Below are positions 33,653-45,561 of a stretch of 64,000 bases of DNA, in pieces. Location of the stretch: NCBI RefSeq assembly GCF_001642475.1, contig NW_019174010.1, positions 1 to 64,000 of the forward strand, in the 5' to 3' direction. A model generated the notes under the pieces. That model worked only from the letters and a program-made list of their open reading frames with translations. It searched no databases and had not been told where the DNA came from. Within the stretch, counting starts at the first letter, position 1; each line of letters begins with the position of its first letter. The position numbers were made by a program, and so were the translations under genes. Origin of the DNA: Fonsecaea monophora (Eukaryota > Ascomycota > Eurotiomycetes > Chaetothyriales > Herpotrichiellaceae).

Positions 33653-36621
33653 AGGGACGACACAAATCAACAACGGAGTCAGGATTTCCACGGAGCTCTA
33701 GCAACCAAGAACATCAACCTCAAAAATCCAACCTCAGCTTCTTCCTCGACACAATCCGACAACCACTCTCCCTCTAGCACTGTCCTCCAGCCAACACATC
33801 GACATCCACAGTGACAGTGCGACTCCTGCTTGCTTCGCGACCTCCACCCACACTCCTTTACTTCCAACAAAAACGACAAGTGTGACGACTTCGAAATGAC
33901 ATTCCTTCTCATGAGCTGCATGAATGGTGTTTGGGCGTGCAGTTTCTAGCTTCTAGTTCTGGGATCTCAAAAAACCGACAAAGGGTGTAACAAAGCGACA
34001 AAATAGCATCAATCAGCGAACGGATTTCTAGTCTCTAGTTCTTCAGATAGTTCTCCGTGGTTGGTCCTGTAATAAAAAAAACATCCATTTTCAAAAACAA
34101 AAATTAAATGTTCCTTGTTTGAATTGGTGTTTTGAGTATTTGTTCCGAGTTCTTGGTTGACGGAGCATACGAGGTACAGTAATAAGTACCAAATACATTT
34201 GTCAAGTAGAACCACTTGCAATGCAAGTACTACTCGTATAAGACAAAACGAGTCCTCGGACTCTGAACTTGGACACTTACTTCCTGGAGGGAGACTAACT
34301 GTAATAGGCAATGTGAGTTGGCATCTAGAGTAGTTTCCTCCAATCAATGAGTTTATCCTGGTAGTGATAAATCGACCTTGACCAAAAAGGGATATATGCC
34401 TCACAAGAGAGCATCCATTTCACCACCCACCATACTTGTCACTGTGATTGTCCTTATCGCACAGAGCATACAAGTATATGCAAGTCATGTCTGGGAACAT
34501 CATGCATAAGCACAAATCTGGATAGCTATACTACAGGTGAAAAATCATCAAGCGTGATCCTGGAGCATGAGATGCTCAATGTTGCTCGTGGGTGCCGAGT
34601 CCCGATTCCCCAAGACGCGCATCCGTACTTGGTCAAGTACTCGAGTAGAAGTTTTGTTGGCACAAAAGGTGGTCGATGAGCAAGGATTGCTCGTGCAGTG
34701 ACAGACGTTGTGGAGTGTGCATAATTAAACAATCCGGAGCACTACCACGGCATATGCACCAGGAGATCATTCCATATCTCGGCTTCACCTTTCTTACTGC
34801 TCAACGTCGAGAACCCTCGACAAACGGTTGCGTTATTTCCTCGACCCATGTGGTTGAACAGGAAATATTATCCGTCAAAAAGGAAAGGAATGACAAAGCA
34901 AAAATGGTGGGCCGGCGAAGCTCGGGCTCGGGTTGAGGCCAGAGAAGCTGAATGAATCACCTGTTATGGCTGCACACTGCAAGATCGAACATCTCATCCT
35001 TCTTGTCCCTGCTCGGTCTCACCAACCCACCGAAAGAGTCTCTCAGTAAAGAAACACCTGTCGATTGAGATACAATGAGCGGCCGACATAGCGCCATGCC
35101 GTCAGAGGCGTTTCGAACAGACGTCCTGGAAGTAAATCGGCCGGAAATCCTCGAGGTATTGACAAAACAGTGGAGTGTCAAGCACCGGCGTCCTCCAAGC
35201 ATGTGTTGCCCTATCACAGCCAGAACTCGAGACGATGAAAGAAAGATCTGAGATCAACACCTCGTAAACTTGTCTAAGAGATCAGGAGACGGCGTCGGGT
35301 TTCGCTTCAAGGAGGTGAAAACTTACGAATCCCCCCATCCCCCTTAGGCGCGGGATGCACCTACCGCGTGCAACGGTGCGCCGCTGATCCCGGCCTTCTG
35401 GGACGAGAACAAAACCGCTACCCATGAGTTGTTGTGTGGGTTTGCGGGGGGATGTCCAGGCTACCACGCACCAAGCATTGCCGATGTCTGCGAGGTTCCT
35501 CCTTGACCATTTTCTAGGTCATTGAGCAGACCACAGACGGTCTCGAGGTGACTGCATCCAGAGCTTTCTGACACAGACGGACGGGGAAAGGACGCAAGCT
35601 TGCTCCTCCTGCGTCACTTGTATTCTGTTCGATACCCTTGCCGTTGTTGTTCAACACTAGATCCAAGATGTCTCGGAAAGGGATTGGAAGCCAGTAGCAT
35701 TGTCACGCGTGATATCCAGCAGCTTTCACCACAACCTCATAGATCGACTCTCGCTTGGAAATATTGTCCTTTTACCAGCAGGAACTCGTATCATGCTGAC
35801 AATGTAGACCAAAACTTAGCAGTCGTTGTCCATCTGCTGAGATGATTCCACATCGTACCGACGCTGTTGTCCTGTTCTGTCGAATATGGTCATTGAGATC
35901 TCGAATACCAGACTATTTCAACGGCGCTTACCAAGAGTTTGATCCTGCGTATCTGTTAACAAAAGATCTGACGCAGTGCATGACCACCCAAGAGCCATTT
36001 ACAGTGCACGAAGTCAAATGTGGCGTGACGGCGAAACGGGAAACAAGAAACAAGTGGATCGGTGTTTTGGGCTGAAGTCGTGCCGAGAGGCACCTAAGCA
36101 GCCACCGAAGCCTCTGGGGGTCTCGACCGCGGCGGCTTCCGGGGCACACAGGGAGGCTTTTAGGGGCTTCTAGGAGATTTTAGGGTCCACTAGAGCTTCC
36201 TCCTTAATGGCCACGCCTAGAATCCCCCATCGAGTTAGGGGTCCCTGCGTCTCATAGGGACTCCCGCCCCGACGCCCAGGGAATTTTTGGTGGGTTGATC
36301 GATCAGGTGCCCACAACCATTACCCAATCCTTCTCAAACTGTCCCGGCCGTCACCAGATACACTGCATATCGAAGGATCCTCCCGACCACTCAGCTGTCT
36401 GGACCGGGAAACGAGCCTGATCAGCGGAGCGGAACCCTTTTGCTTTGCCCATACAGTGGATTATCAAGTCCATAAAATGCGATGAGAAACCAGGTCTTCA
36501 AGTCCCTTTTCTTTCATCACTCTACCAATCCAAACAAACAGCCAGAACATTATCACAAAGTCCTCAATCACATCACTTCAAGGTCAACCCACTACTACAC
36601 CTTGTTGAACAATTGTCCGAA
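33653..36621. other. Long gene-poor spacer
   Basis: 3 kb without a convincing gene. It holds an inverted repeat at 34625-34640, several more CAAGTAC elements, and a compositionally odd island at 36060-36300. Confidence 0.45.
34625..34640. repeat. Inverted repeat GTACTTG-GT-CAAGTAC
   Basis: Perfect 7-base arms with a two-base spacer; same element family as at 31279. Confidence 0.7.
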
Positions 36622-37289
36622 ATGGTCCAATACGATCAATTCAATGGGATGTTTTCATCCACGTCCCTCCCCTCTCGCCCAAGGGCGGACGGTTCCGAGA
36701 GGTCTCAGTCTCCGAGTATGTTCACACCCCATGCTGGGACGTTTTGTTACAGATACTGACAATAGTAGACCAGCCACTTCATCCGCTTCTAAGAAGACTG
36801 TCTTCGGCTAGCGGAGCAGGGCCACATCTGTGCACCCGATGCCACCTCCGACGTCCTTCGCAAGAAATCCGCCTTCCACTCGACCACGAATGCTCCTCGA
36901 GCGAGGAGGAATGGGACGGATTCTGCCCCGACATCCACATGCCCAAAGATCTCACTCCTCCACCATCACCCCACCACAAACGACGACATTCGTGTCTCTG
37001 CCCCGTTGGCGTCGTCGCCCAAGAACACCACAAAAGTGGAACCGTGTCGCCGGTGCAGATGACGGTCAAGGAAGCGGCCCAGAGCCATCACTACGGCCAC
37101 CACCACAACAAATGCAACTGCCAGACTGTCCTTCCAGAAGAGAACTTGGAAGAGAGATACGGTCTCGTTGGAGAGCCCGCCCTGACACGGCGGAAGTTGA
37201 GCCTCGAACAGGGCGCCGCGAACCAACTGGCCAGCATCATGCACGCCGAACTCATCTCAGACATGAAGGCACGGAATAACCATCTCTGA
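36622..37289 (+). CDS. Hypothetical Cys/His-rich protein
   Basis: Exons 36622-36715 and 36766-37289 (intron of 50 bases; TAG/TAG makes a 3-base shift of the acceptor possible) give about 205 residues. The protein has LCTRCHLRR (Cys54, Cys57), an acidic SSSEEEWDG patch, a Pro-rich LTPPPSPHHKRRH stretch, CLCP, and a His/Cys-rich HYGHHHNKCNCQ. The paired Cys and His could bind zinc, but no known finger pattern fits. The C-terminus ends in a short amphipathic helix (GAANQLASIMHAELISDMKA). I do not recognise the family. Frame continuity over 520 bases and the clean splice join support a real gene. Confidence 0.6.
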
Positions 37290-37786
37290 AGAAAGCGATG
37301 AAAGGAGCATGTGATCAACAGTTACGACATGACTCCACGATGGTTTTTTGGGGGAATGAGGATCTTATTTGGTGCAAAAAGCCCGTGTATAGTAATTTCA
37401 GGCGGCACAAGGCGTTTGGTTGGGAAACTATGGACACCAGGGACATAAGGGACACCATTGGGCACCAGGGGAAACCCCACTACGGCTCTACGAAAGGCTG
37501 GGAGCAAGTACGAGTAATGACGGTTGGAGGGAAAGGGGCGGGCCTTTCTACTTCCCCGGAAAACTGAATCCTCATTCAGACAACTGTTTTTAGATGAAAT
37601 ATCAAAGGTTGAGAACTATGACTGCAAAGACTTGTAAAAGTACTCTTACCTCCATGTGATAGTATCTCTTATACAAGTATACGTACAAGTACAAGTCCGA
37701 GTATGTAGACTATATGGTTCAATATCAAGTGTTGGACGTATGCGACAATCTATTATCGACACTTGTTCGGCATCACCATGGTATTC

Positions 37787-37819
37787 TACAAGTACCTATC
37801 TAGTAGTATGGTACTTGTA
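37787..37819. repeat. Hairpin: TACAAGTACC / GGTACTTGTA
   Basis: Perfect 10-base arms (37787-37796 and 37810-37819) around a 13-base loop. The best copy of the CAAGTAC-type inverted repeats in this region. Confidence 0.75.
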
Positions 37820-39007
37820 CTTGCGCAGTATATGCCGCAAGGCTGTGCAAGGCTCTGGACCCAAGGGGCGGTCTGAAGGGCTCGGCCTCATTAGCTCCGA
37901 TGGGCAAACCCACAAAAGCACCGGATCTGCAATAGCGATGAGGCCCCCCAACACCAGTAACTAAGCGAACATCCCTTGTCCTCGCTAGGCCCAACAACCC
38001 CAAAAAAAATCATCACACCACCATCTGACATCTGAGTGAGTGACTTTCCCTTTGTCCCACGTGCTTATGATGCTTTGCTGAGAAATTCCATGTCGTGCAT
38101 ATCTCACTAAGGCGCTGGCAGCAGTGCTTGTGCGCGTGTTTGCTATCCATTCATTACAAGTACGCTGGGTAACAAAGACACCTTAATGAGCACAGACAGA
38201 ACCTCTCTTTCTTGGAAGTCTCCGAATTGAGCGAAATACGGGACCATCTGCGGCACTGGGTACTGGATTATCTAATTTGGCCGGACGCGACCGACTGAAT
38301 CCTTATCATCGTAAAAGTCAAACCGACGTTCAGGACTCAGCATTGGCCTGGCAGCCTGGCTAGAATCAATCCCTTCCTGCAGCACAGCCCATAACTTGGT
38401 AGTAGTGGTAACTGAGTAAGTAATGCCTCGTACCGCTTTCCTAGTAAAAGAGGCTTTTTCCCCTTTTCCCCGCATCGATCCAATTCCTCATCATGAGATC
38501 TTACTGCAAACCTTGTCCCGCCGGGTGCCGCTATAGGCGAGAGCCTTAGTCCCTCAGTGGACCATCGTATGATGGAACATCGAGCAACATGCAGGGGCGG
38601 GGCACAGTTCACTGGTCCAAAGATGCTTCAACGATCCAGTCATGGCCGTCTAAGCATCGAGCGGAATACCCTTTTTGTGCGCAATCCCATGCCTCCTGAG
38701 GAATGGCGGGGGTGGGAAGAGACGCATGCAAGCCCGTCCTCACGTGTGGTTGGGTCGTTTTCTCTCCTCAGAAGACATCAGACGGTGCCGGCGTCGATCA
38801 ACGGGTCACGGTCGCTGGGTTCGGGGTCGACTGGGCCGATGAGGACAAGCTTGCTGGCCACATGTTTGGATTAAACACAACGATCCAATTGATCCGGGTG
38901 TAGGGAAGAGCAAGAGCAGGCACGCAATAACTCTCCTCCCAAGTACAAGAGTGGTAATTCCCCCGTCTCCGTCCCATTGAAACCTTGCTGACCTGCTTTG
39001 GTAGATC

Positions 39008-39014
39008 TATAAAA
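39008..39014 (+). promoter_or_regulatory. TATA box of Hsp20 gene 2
   Basis: TATAAAA about 300 bases before the start codon. A GAA-nn-TTC heat-shock core (GAAGATTC) lies downstream at 39121-39128, which would be within a long leader. Confidence 0.4.
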
Positions 39015-39206
39015 CCCAGACACCTTCGCTCTTTTGACTACGAGTACTTAAAAGTTCATCTCGACACCATTGAGGTTAAAATTCCATTGGAAAAGGAAAG
39101 ATACCAAGTTAGAGGTTTTGGAAGATTCCCTTGATCCGGCTTGCGATCAACTCTTTTTGTCTCCACTACTTTCTCTTTGATCCCATTCCTCCGGAAAAGA
39201 AACCAC

Positions 39207-39228
39207 TACAAGTACAGGTACAAGTACC
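39207..39228. repeat. Direct repeat TACAAGTAC
   Basis: Two copies of TACAAGTAC three bases apart in the leader of Hsp20 gene 2; same element family as the inverted repeats upstream. Confidence 0.65.
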
Positions 39229-39314
39229 GATCGAAAAGTTCGAATCAGACTTCTCCAAGTCCTCGCCGGAAAGACAAGATACAAAAGTAACAGCAACAAA
39301 CGACAAAAGCAATC

Positions 39315-40223
39315 ATGGCCGGCCTTCCGTACTCGGTTCCCTCAAACTACATCATCCGCCTCGTCGAGACGGACCCAGTCTCGGCCGCCCTCGGCCACCC
39401 AGAACACCCGGTGCAGCCACACCCGTCGCAGCCGTCACACTTCCAGTTCCCGCGCACGTCGCTCCACCACGCGACGCTGCAGTCGCACTTCAAGGGACCG
39501 CACGCGCCCAGCAGCGTGTCGGCGCCCAAGTCGGGCACCGCGTTCGCCCCAGCCACGGATATCCGCGAGACCGTGCGCGCGTACCACATTGAGATCGAGG
39601 TTCCCGGCGTCACCGAGGAGAACAAGAGCGACTTGGTGATTACGTGGATGAGCCCGCACACATTGCTGGTGCAGGGCGTGGCCAGCCGGCCCAGAAACAT
39701 CGGACTGCTGGACCAAGGAGAAGGAAAGAAGGTGTGGGAGGGCGAGGGTGACGGATGGGCCACCGAGACCGGCCACGGCAAGGTACGTTTTGTTTTCCCT
39801 TACACAATTCCCTATCTTCTCCTCCTACCTTCACACAATACATAACCCTATTCCCACCTCCCCCTTCCTCTCCCTTCTCCATTTCTCTACCAAAAAGACC
39901 ACTCGAAACACCAAATAACCTAACACCTTCTCTCTTATGTCAACCCACAGCCTCAGGAAGAGACTGACGGCGGGCCCCTGCAGCGCGAAAAGTCGCACGA
40001 GACGCTCGACGAGGAGGCTTTGGCGGACGTGACGCCCACGATCCTGCTGTCGGAGCGGCGCGTGGGCGCGTGGCGCCGCACCTTCACCCTGCCCGAGGAC
40101 GTCGAGATGAAGGAGCTCAAGGCCCGGCTCGACGGCGGCCTGCTGCGCATCGACCTGCCCAAGCGGAGTCTGGAGGATATGGAGGCCCTGAAAGGCGCGG
40201 GCGTGAGGATTGAGATTGAGTAA
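39315..40223 (+). CDS. Small heat-shock protein (Hsp20/alpha-crystallin), copy 2
   Basis: Exons 39315-39782 and 39951-40223 give 246 residues. A Pro/His-rich N-terminal arm of about 75 residues precedes the alpha-crystallin domain: ATDIRETVRAYHIEIEVPGV, LLVQGVASRP, then after a long charged insertion ILLSERRVGAWRRTFTLPED and ARLDGGLLRIDLPKRS. It is clearly different from copy 1 (longer arm, intron in the insertion, lower similarity), so it is not a recent duplicate. As a family member it should be an ATP-independent chaperone. The 168-base intron is phase 0. Both copies lie on the same strand 5.7 kb apart. Confidence 0.88.
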
Positions 40224-41764
40224 AGGAAGGTCCAGAAAAGATTTGTTCAATCCACACCAGCCCACCTGTCCACCTATCCACCGATAGAAAAGAAAAGAGA
40301 AGGAAGACTTTGCTTGCGGTTATGTGCGCAAAAGGCGGCTGGTTCAGTTACAGTTGCGGTCTCTGTCTCTGATCTCGAGAGGGCTAGAAAGAAGCCCCAT
40401 CATTTTTCCTTTTTACCCCAGTCTCATCTTCGGAGGATCAAAACCTTTTTTTGGTTATTTTGTCACACAAGTACATACGTACCGAACGAACATATATAGA
40501 TGATGTGCGTAATACAGTTCCAATTTCAGGCTACCATACTCGGTGGTACATGCTTTGCATAATTACCTAGTACCCTGGCGAGTTTGTCAGTTTCTACGCT
40601 GCAGTTGAAACACGTCAAACACGCCGAGCCAGGAATGGAATGGAAGGCAGTAATAATTATATTATTACCTCGTACTTCGCACGTGCAAGGCATAACTCCT
40701 AGGCACAGAGTTGTACGTACAAGAACCCTCTACTCGGACCTTCTGCTCTAATCGCACCAAGTACCTGGTACCATGGGTAATTTCCCCCATCTGTCAGCGT
40801 TCCTCATATGACTACAAGCATGCACTGTTGCGCTTTATGACAATCTATGACATACTCGAACTCGTACCCGCACCGGTACCTCGTAGGTAATCTCACATTA
40901 TCTACATGGGTATTCTGCTAGTTACCACCTGCTACTTACCTGGTTGTGATCGTAATCGTGATTGTGGTGGTGATGGTGACAACGCGATTCATGCACCGAG
41001 TACTTATCTACTCATTTTCCAAGGCGGAGAACAAGCAGGGGACTCAATTCGCAACACGGGGCAAAAGGGGACTCAAGAGAGATGAGATATTATGCACTGT
41101 ACACTGTCCATTGTACATTTGTTCACTCGCCGAATTGGAAGATACCTACATAACTATCTGGGAGGGAGAGAGAGAGATAATCTAGCGAGTCCTCGGTACA
41201 GATAATGCCATGATCGTGGGAGAGAACACTCCGGTGAACAGTGTATAAATAAATAGATACATCCAGGTGTACCCCGTCACGACGTATATGGTAAAGGGAG
41301 TCGTGTCAAATCAAATCGGTGTACTTGTATACATGCAATGTTCATGTCCTCGGTATTACATGGTATAACTCCTCATAAACTCATCTCCAAGCACTTGGTA
41401 ACATATATCATGTGTGTGGTATGTATGTATTTATATACACTGATCAAACGTAGCTCTCCATCCCGCTTATTCATACGAGTCGGTGGGCAGCAAGGTACTC
41501 GTACTTTGGTATTCTCATTCTCAACAGGTCATTTTGGTTTCCCAAGATAAGCGACATCTAACAAGGACAATTGCACAATTGGTCGCGGACCAACTCATTT
41601 CTTTGCAGTTGGAAATCATCAAGAAACTTCATCCAGAAAAGGAACTCAAGGCCGCCCTCATGGCTCTCGTGGCTCTCTGGCCTAGCCATCCCACGTCACA
41701 AACGCCGGTACTCCTAACAGAATCCTGGGAATACTTTCACAAATTCCCCCTTGTTTTCTGCAAT
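40224..41764. other. Convergent spacer, Hsp20-2 / bHLH gene
   Basis: 1.5 kb, AT-rich, with many GTAC/CAAGTAC elements (for example near 40470, 40715 and 40758). No gene seen. Confidence 0.5.
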
Positions 41765-43174
41765 TTAGACCGCTTGAACCTGAAGATTCACCATCTGCTT
41801 CAGCAGACTGCAGTCCTCGCAACGTACCAGCTTCTCCAATACCCGAACTCTTTCGGTCAATCTGTGGATTTCGTTTTCCATGTGTCGCATTTCGACTTCA
41901 GTCTGATTGACATAGTTCATGGCCTCGGTTAGCACATCGCTCTTGCGCACCTTCGGTGGAGGGAGACCGCTGGCCGAGTTCGCGGCTTCGATCTCGCCAT
42001 CCTCGCCCACTTTGGGCCCGTAATGAGATGCTTGGAGGGTGTTGTGCAGCTGGGAGATTTTGGCATTGAGGTTTTCGCGGTACTTGCGTTCCACGAGTGA
42101 GTGGGCTTGTTTGGCTCGTTGTTTGGCATCCGCCTTGGATGGAGCAGTGGACTTCGCAGTCGGCTGTTCTTCGTCCTCATCATCCGAGGCCAATGACGCA
42201 GCTGTGGTCATGGTCGGACTGGTTCGGTTTTGACGGCGGGCGTTGGTAGCCGAAGTTCTTCGAGGAGGTAGAGGGACAGTGTCAGGCAGCTCGGTGGTTG
42301 CAGTGGTGGAACTTGATGAGCGTCGGGTGGCTGAAGAACGAGAAGTGCTGGTGTTTGTCCTCGAGCTCAACCTGGGCGGCTGATGTAGCTCGACAGACAT
42401 GCTGTCGTTGCTGATCATGGTCTCACTGGGCGAGGTCGTCGACCCCGTGATGCAGGGGACGGAGGTGCACTCCTCAATCGGTGGCAGAGTGGTGAAGTTC
42501 ATGCAAGGGGCGTCAGGGCCGCAGCGTTGTGGCTGGCAGCTGTCTACTTGGCCTGCGATGAGAGGACAGAGCTTTTCGGTTGAATCCGTCTTGGATGCTA
42601 TCGAAGCAGCGATAGGATCCAGGTTACTCATGGAGCGGGTGGTGTTGACAGAGTCTGAAGGTGATAATGTTGTCGTGAGACTGTTGTCGTTGTTTAGCAT
42701 AGTTGCATCGTCATCAGCGCGTGAGCTGAGCCTCGACTGATCCATGGGTGGAAGATTTGCCTCCATGTTGAGAAGCTGAGAGTAGGAATATTGGTTGTTA
42801 GAGTACATGTCTCCTGAGGATCGTCGTGCCTCGGGAGACTGTTGATGGGAAGAAGAGGTCATCAGGCTACCCGTCGACCCCTGGCGGTGATTGGAAGAGT
42901 GAAGATACGCCAACGGATCCTGATCTCTGTCCATGGCGGTTGAGTATTTTTGGTCGAGGGGTTGGTGTGAGTGCAGTGTCCCCCGTGACGAAGCAGTGGT
43001 AGTGAGCGGAGCAGTGGTGAAGTCCATCTCATGCCACCCCGTGAAATCAATCGAGTCGGGGACGACCATGGCCAGCTGGGGATGCAGAGTTTGAAATGCA
43101 GGTTGTCCGTCAAAGTCAGGAGAGCCGTCCTGCTGGTGGAACAGCTGCCGAAAGGGCATTGTGTCCACCGACAT
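41765..43174 (-). CDS. bHLH transcription factor
   Basis: A single exon of 469 residues. The first 350 residues are Ser/Thr/Gln-rich and disordered, with an acidic DDEDEE patch. The basic helix-loop-helix begins near residue 351: AHSLVERKYRENLNAKISQL (basic region and helix 1) and KVRKSDVLTEAMNYVNQTE (helix 2), followed by a zipper-like MRHMENEIHRLTERVRVLEK. The Tyr in ERKYR is the residue that marks SREBP-like bHLH proteins, which bind E-box and SRE sites. The loop is unusually long (about 25 residues). No membrane segment follows, so it is not a membrane-bound SREBP. Target genes are unknown. Confidence 0.87.
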   Translation of the reverse strand: MSVDTMPFRQLFHQQDGSPDFDGQPAFQTLHPQLAMVVPDSIDFTGWHEMDFTTAPLTTTASSRGTLHSHQPLDQKYSTAMDRDQDPLAYLHSSNHRQGSTGSLMTSSSHQQSPEARRSSGDMYSNNQYSYSQLLNMEANLPPMDQSRLSSRADDDATMLNNDNSLTTTLSPSDSVNTTRSMSNLDPIAASIASKTDSTEKLCPLIAGQVDSCQPQRCGPDAPCMNFTTLPPIEECTSVPCITGSTTSPSETMISNDSMSVELHQPPRLSSRTNTSTSRSSATRRSSSSTTATTELPDTVPLPPRRTSATNARRQNRTSPTMTTAASLASDDEDEEQPTAKSTAPSKADAKQRAKQAHSLVERKYRENLNAKISQLHNTLQASHYGPKVGEDGEIEAANSASGLPPPKVRKSDVLTEAMNYVNQTEVEMRHMENEIHRLTERVRVLEKLVRCEDCSLLKQMVNLQVQAV

Positions 43175-44451
43175 GACTACTTTGCCTTGCTGTCCCGTTG
43201 GTTTCCTTTGGTTTCAGAGGCTTTGTTCATACAACAGGACCTTCGAGGTCCGAAAGATTACCGTCTCGCGATGGCCGAATCAATCCACCAAGCGCTGACT
43301 CGGAGGTTTGTCTACCAGTCTTTTGTCGGCGCTGTCCTCGCTTCAGCCCGATTGCGACCGTCGTTCAGCACTAAACGGAGTGATTGCGGGCGACCTGGGG
43401 CGGGTAGTGTTCGAGGGCAGGAGAATGTCAGGCCACAATGACGGTGTTAAGAGGGAATTTAGACAGCGGTGGAGATTTTGGTGTTTGTTGTAGAAGAAGT
43501 AAGTCGAGTGACGACGTTGGGAACTCGGCACAGCAAATCCGGAGATTTCCAGTCAGGAGCGCAGAGAAGGGTGTTCGGGTAGAGTTGGCGCTGCCAGAGG
43601 GTGAGTAAGAGCCCCTCGGTCACACCACGCCTCCCAGCAGTTGTATTGCCAAGCTGTTAGCTGTATCATCAGGACCACTAATAGTGTGAGAATTGATGCT
43701 GCGCCTCGGTAGCGGTACCTGCAGTACGTGGAAAAATTACCGGACGGGTCTGGACCCACGCGGAGATTGTTCCAGACTCCCGGGCATGAGACAGGTCGAT
43801 TGAATTTGTAATGACGACTATGACACCGCAAAATCGAGTGAAATGATTTGTTTATGACTAGAATAAATCTTCGTGGCCTGACCATCTGCGCCATCTCTGT
43901 GGGGCTCGATTCTTCCTCTACCGTTGGATCGACCACTCACTTCTCTCTCCCATCCTACTCCCTTTCAGCCCCCTTCAGCCTTGGATCCTGCGCATCTCCC
44001 CGTCCAGAGCGTGAGAGACCAGTCTCCCCTTGTGGCATGGCCCGGAGGCCGCCGTCGTCGATCACCTTTTGTGCCTGTCACCAGAGAACTCGTCCTCTTT
44101 ACCTGCGAACTGGTGATGCGATCACACTACATACCTGTGTTCTTTTGAGTTCTGGGTTCCTGAAGATCGATTGCCGTGTACTGATGGCTGCAGAGTAACC
44201 ACACTCTACGCTGTCCACCACCAATGGATGAAGTCGGGCAAGTAAATCTGTGCCTGGCCAGAGCAACCAGATCGCAACAGATAAAACCTCGTCATGAGCC
44301 TGCGATAGAATCACGGTAGGTCACACCAACAAACAACTCAACTCAACCTTGCAATTCTTCTGTGAGAGCTCCAAAACAAAAACCCAGAACAAAGCCTTCC
44401 TTTCCCCAAGTTTTACTACTTCTATACAACCAACAACATCAAACCGCCAAG
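43175..44451. other. Divergent spacer, bHLH / small mitochondrial-type protein
   Basis: 1.3 kb. Contains the long leader region of the bHLH gene. Frames of 116-136 codons show no domain; no gene called. Confidence 0.45.
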
Positions 44452-44915
44452 ATGAACGCTATTCGTCAAATTATCTCACGACGCTCTGTCATGGCGATGG
44501 GCCCTCGCCTCACATCCCCTGCTCGATATGCTTCGACAGCCGTATCACATCAAGCCCACCCCAGTATGTCCCCCAAGGACAGACAATTCATGAGAGGGAT
44601 CTTCACCGTGGCGACTGTTGGAACTGCAGGTGCTGTGGCTTATGGGGTAAGTCTTACCGAACATCGAGGGGTTTCTTACCCATGAATGCTTCTTTGTTTT
44701 AAACTTTCTCCCTCCTCCCCAAGCTTGACGCGTAACATACACAGTCTGTCTTTCTTCTGCCAAGAGTCAAGGCTAACAAGGATGTTCCTCTCCAGGCTGC
44801 CAGATCAGGTGGACGGATGGCCAATCGCTTCTCCAAGCGGAACTCGACCCTCGACAGCACCAAATGGTTCGCCGAGAGCTCAGAATATAACCGGACGTTG
44901 GGCAACAAGCACTAG
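44452..44915 (+). CDS. Small mitochondrial-type membrane protein, unknown
   Basis: Exons 44452-44646 and 44796-44915 give 104 residues; the 149-base intron is phase 0. The N-terminus MNAIRQIISRRSVMAMG with later RYASTAV has the basic, hydroxylated look of a mitochondrial presequence. One membrane segment (residues about 49-65, IFTVATVGTAGAVAYG) follows, and a basic C-terminal tail ends in NRTLGNKH. Such small one-helix proteins are common in the inner membrane (complex subunits, assembly factors). I do not recognise a specific subunit. The second exon is too short to stand out alone but joins cleanly in frame. Confidence 0.65.
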
Positions 44916-45561
44916 AGTGTGGCTCATTCCAGAAGATGATAACAGGACATAACGGTGTAATAAAGAAAGGCGTTTCGAATGTTTCTTCTCGAGGGAGCGG
45001 GTTATCTGGGCACAACGACCCGTGTGGAGTTATGGCGACAGATGAATCGAAGATTCCCCGCAGTGGTCAGCTATATATGATCTCTGGGGCATTTTGAAAA
45101 AGAAGATCGACAGAAAGGAATGATACTCGTGGGGAACAAGACGGCAAGACAAAAATCTCGAAATGCACGACTGAGAGAGTCGGCACGATATTGTGTGTTG
45201 TGTGTGTGCGTCGTCCAGCTATTTGACGAGCACCAGACCAGAGAATTCATTTCACCTTGTATATAGTTCCAGGTTACACCTTTTTGGGTATCACAAGGGG
45301 CAAAGGCCCCCAAATTCTGAAAAACAAAGAAAGGTTCCATCTGTCCATCCAGTAACATGCGCTTTTGTTTCCCATGTGTCCGCCTGGCTCGAGACAAACC
45401 CAAGCGCGAATCTCCAAACCCCAAACCCATCAAAACTCCGCGCCAAGAACGACAGACACGAGAAGCTGAAAAAAGGATACGAGTAGCGAGTACTCGGTAC
45501 ATGTAGTGGCCAGTGGCCAGCATGGGTTTCCCTAAAGAGAATCTCAGCCCTACACAAGCAC
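44916..45561. other. Convergent spacer
   Basis: About 650 bases between two converging genes. A 185-codon frame on the minus strand overlaps the next gene's end and shows no domain. Confidence 0.45.

Larger units (their letters stand above)
37290..39314. other. Gene-poor spacer with CAAGTAC hairpin
   Basis: 2 kb without a convincing gene; includes the strong hairpin at 37787-37819 and the promoter of Hsp20 gene 2. Confidence 0.5.
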
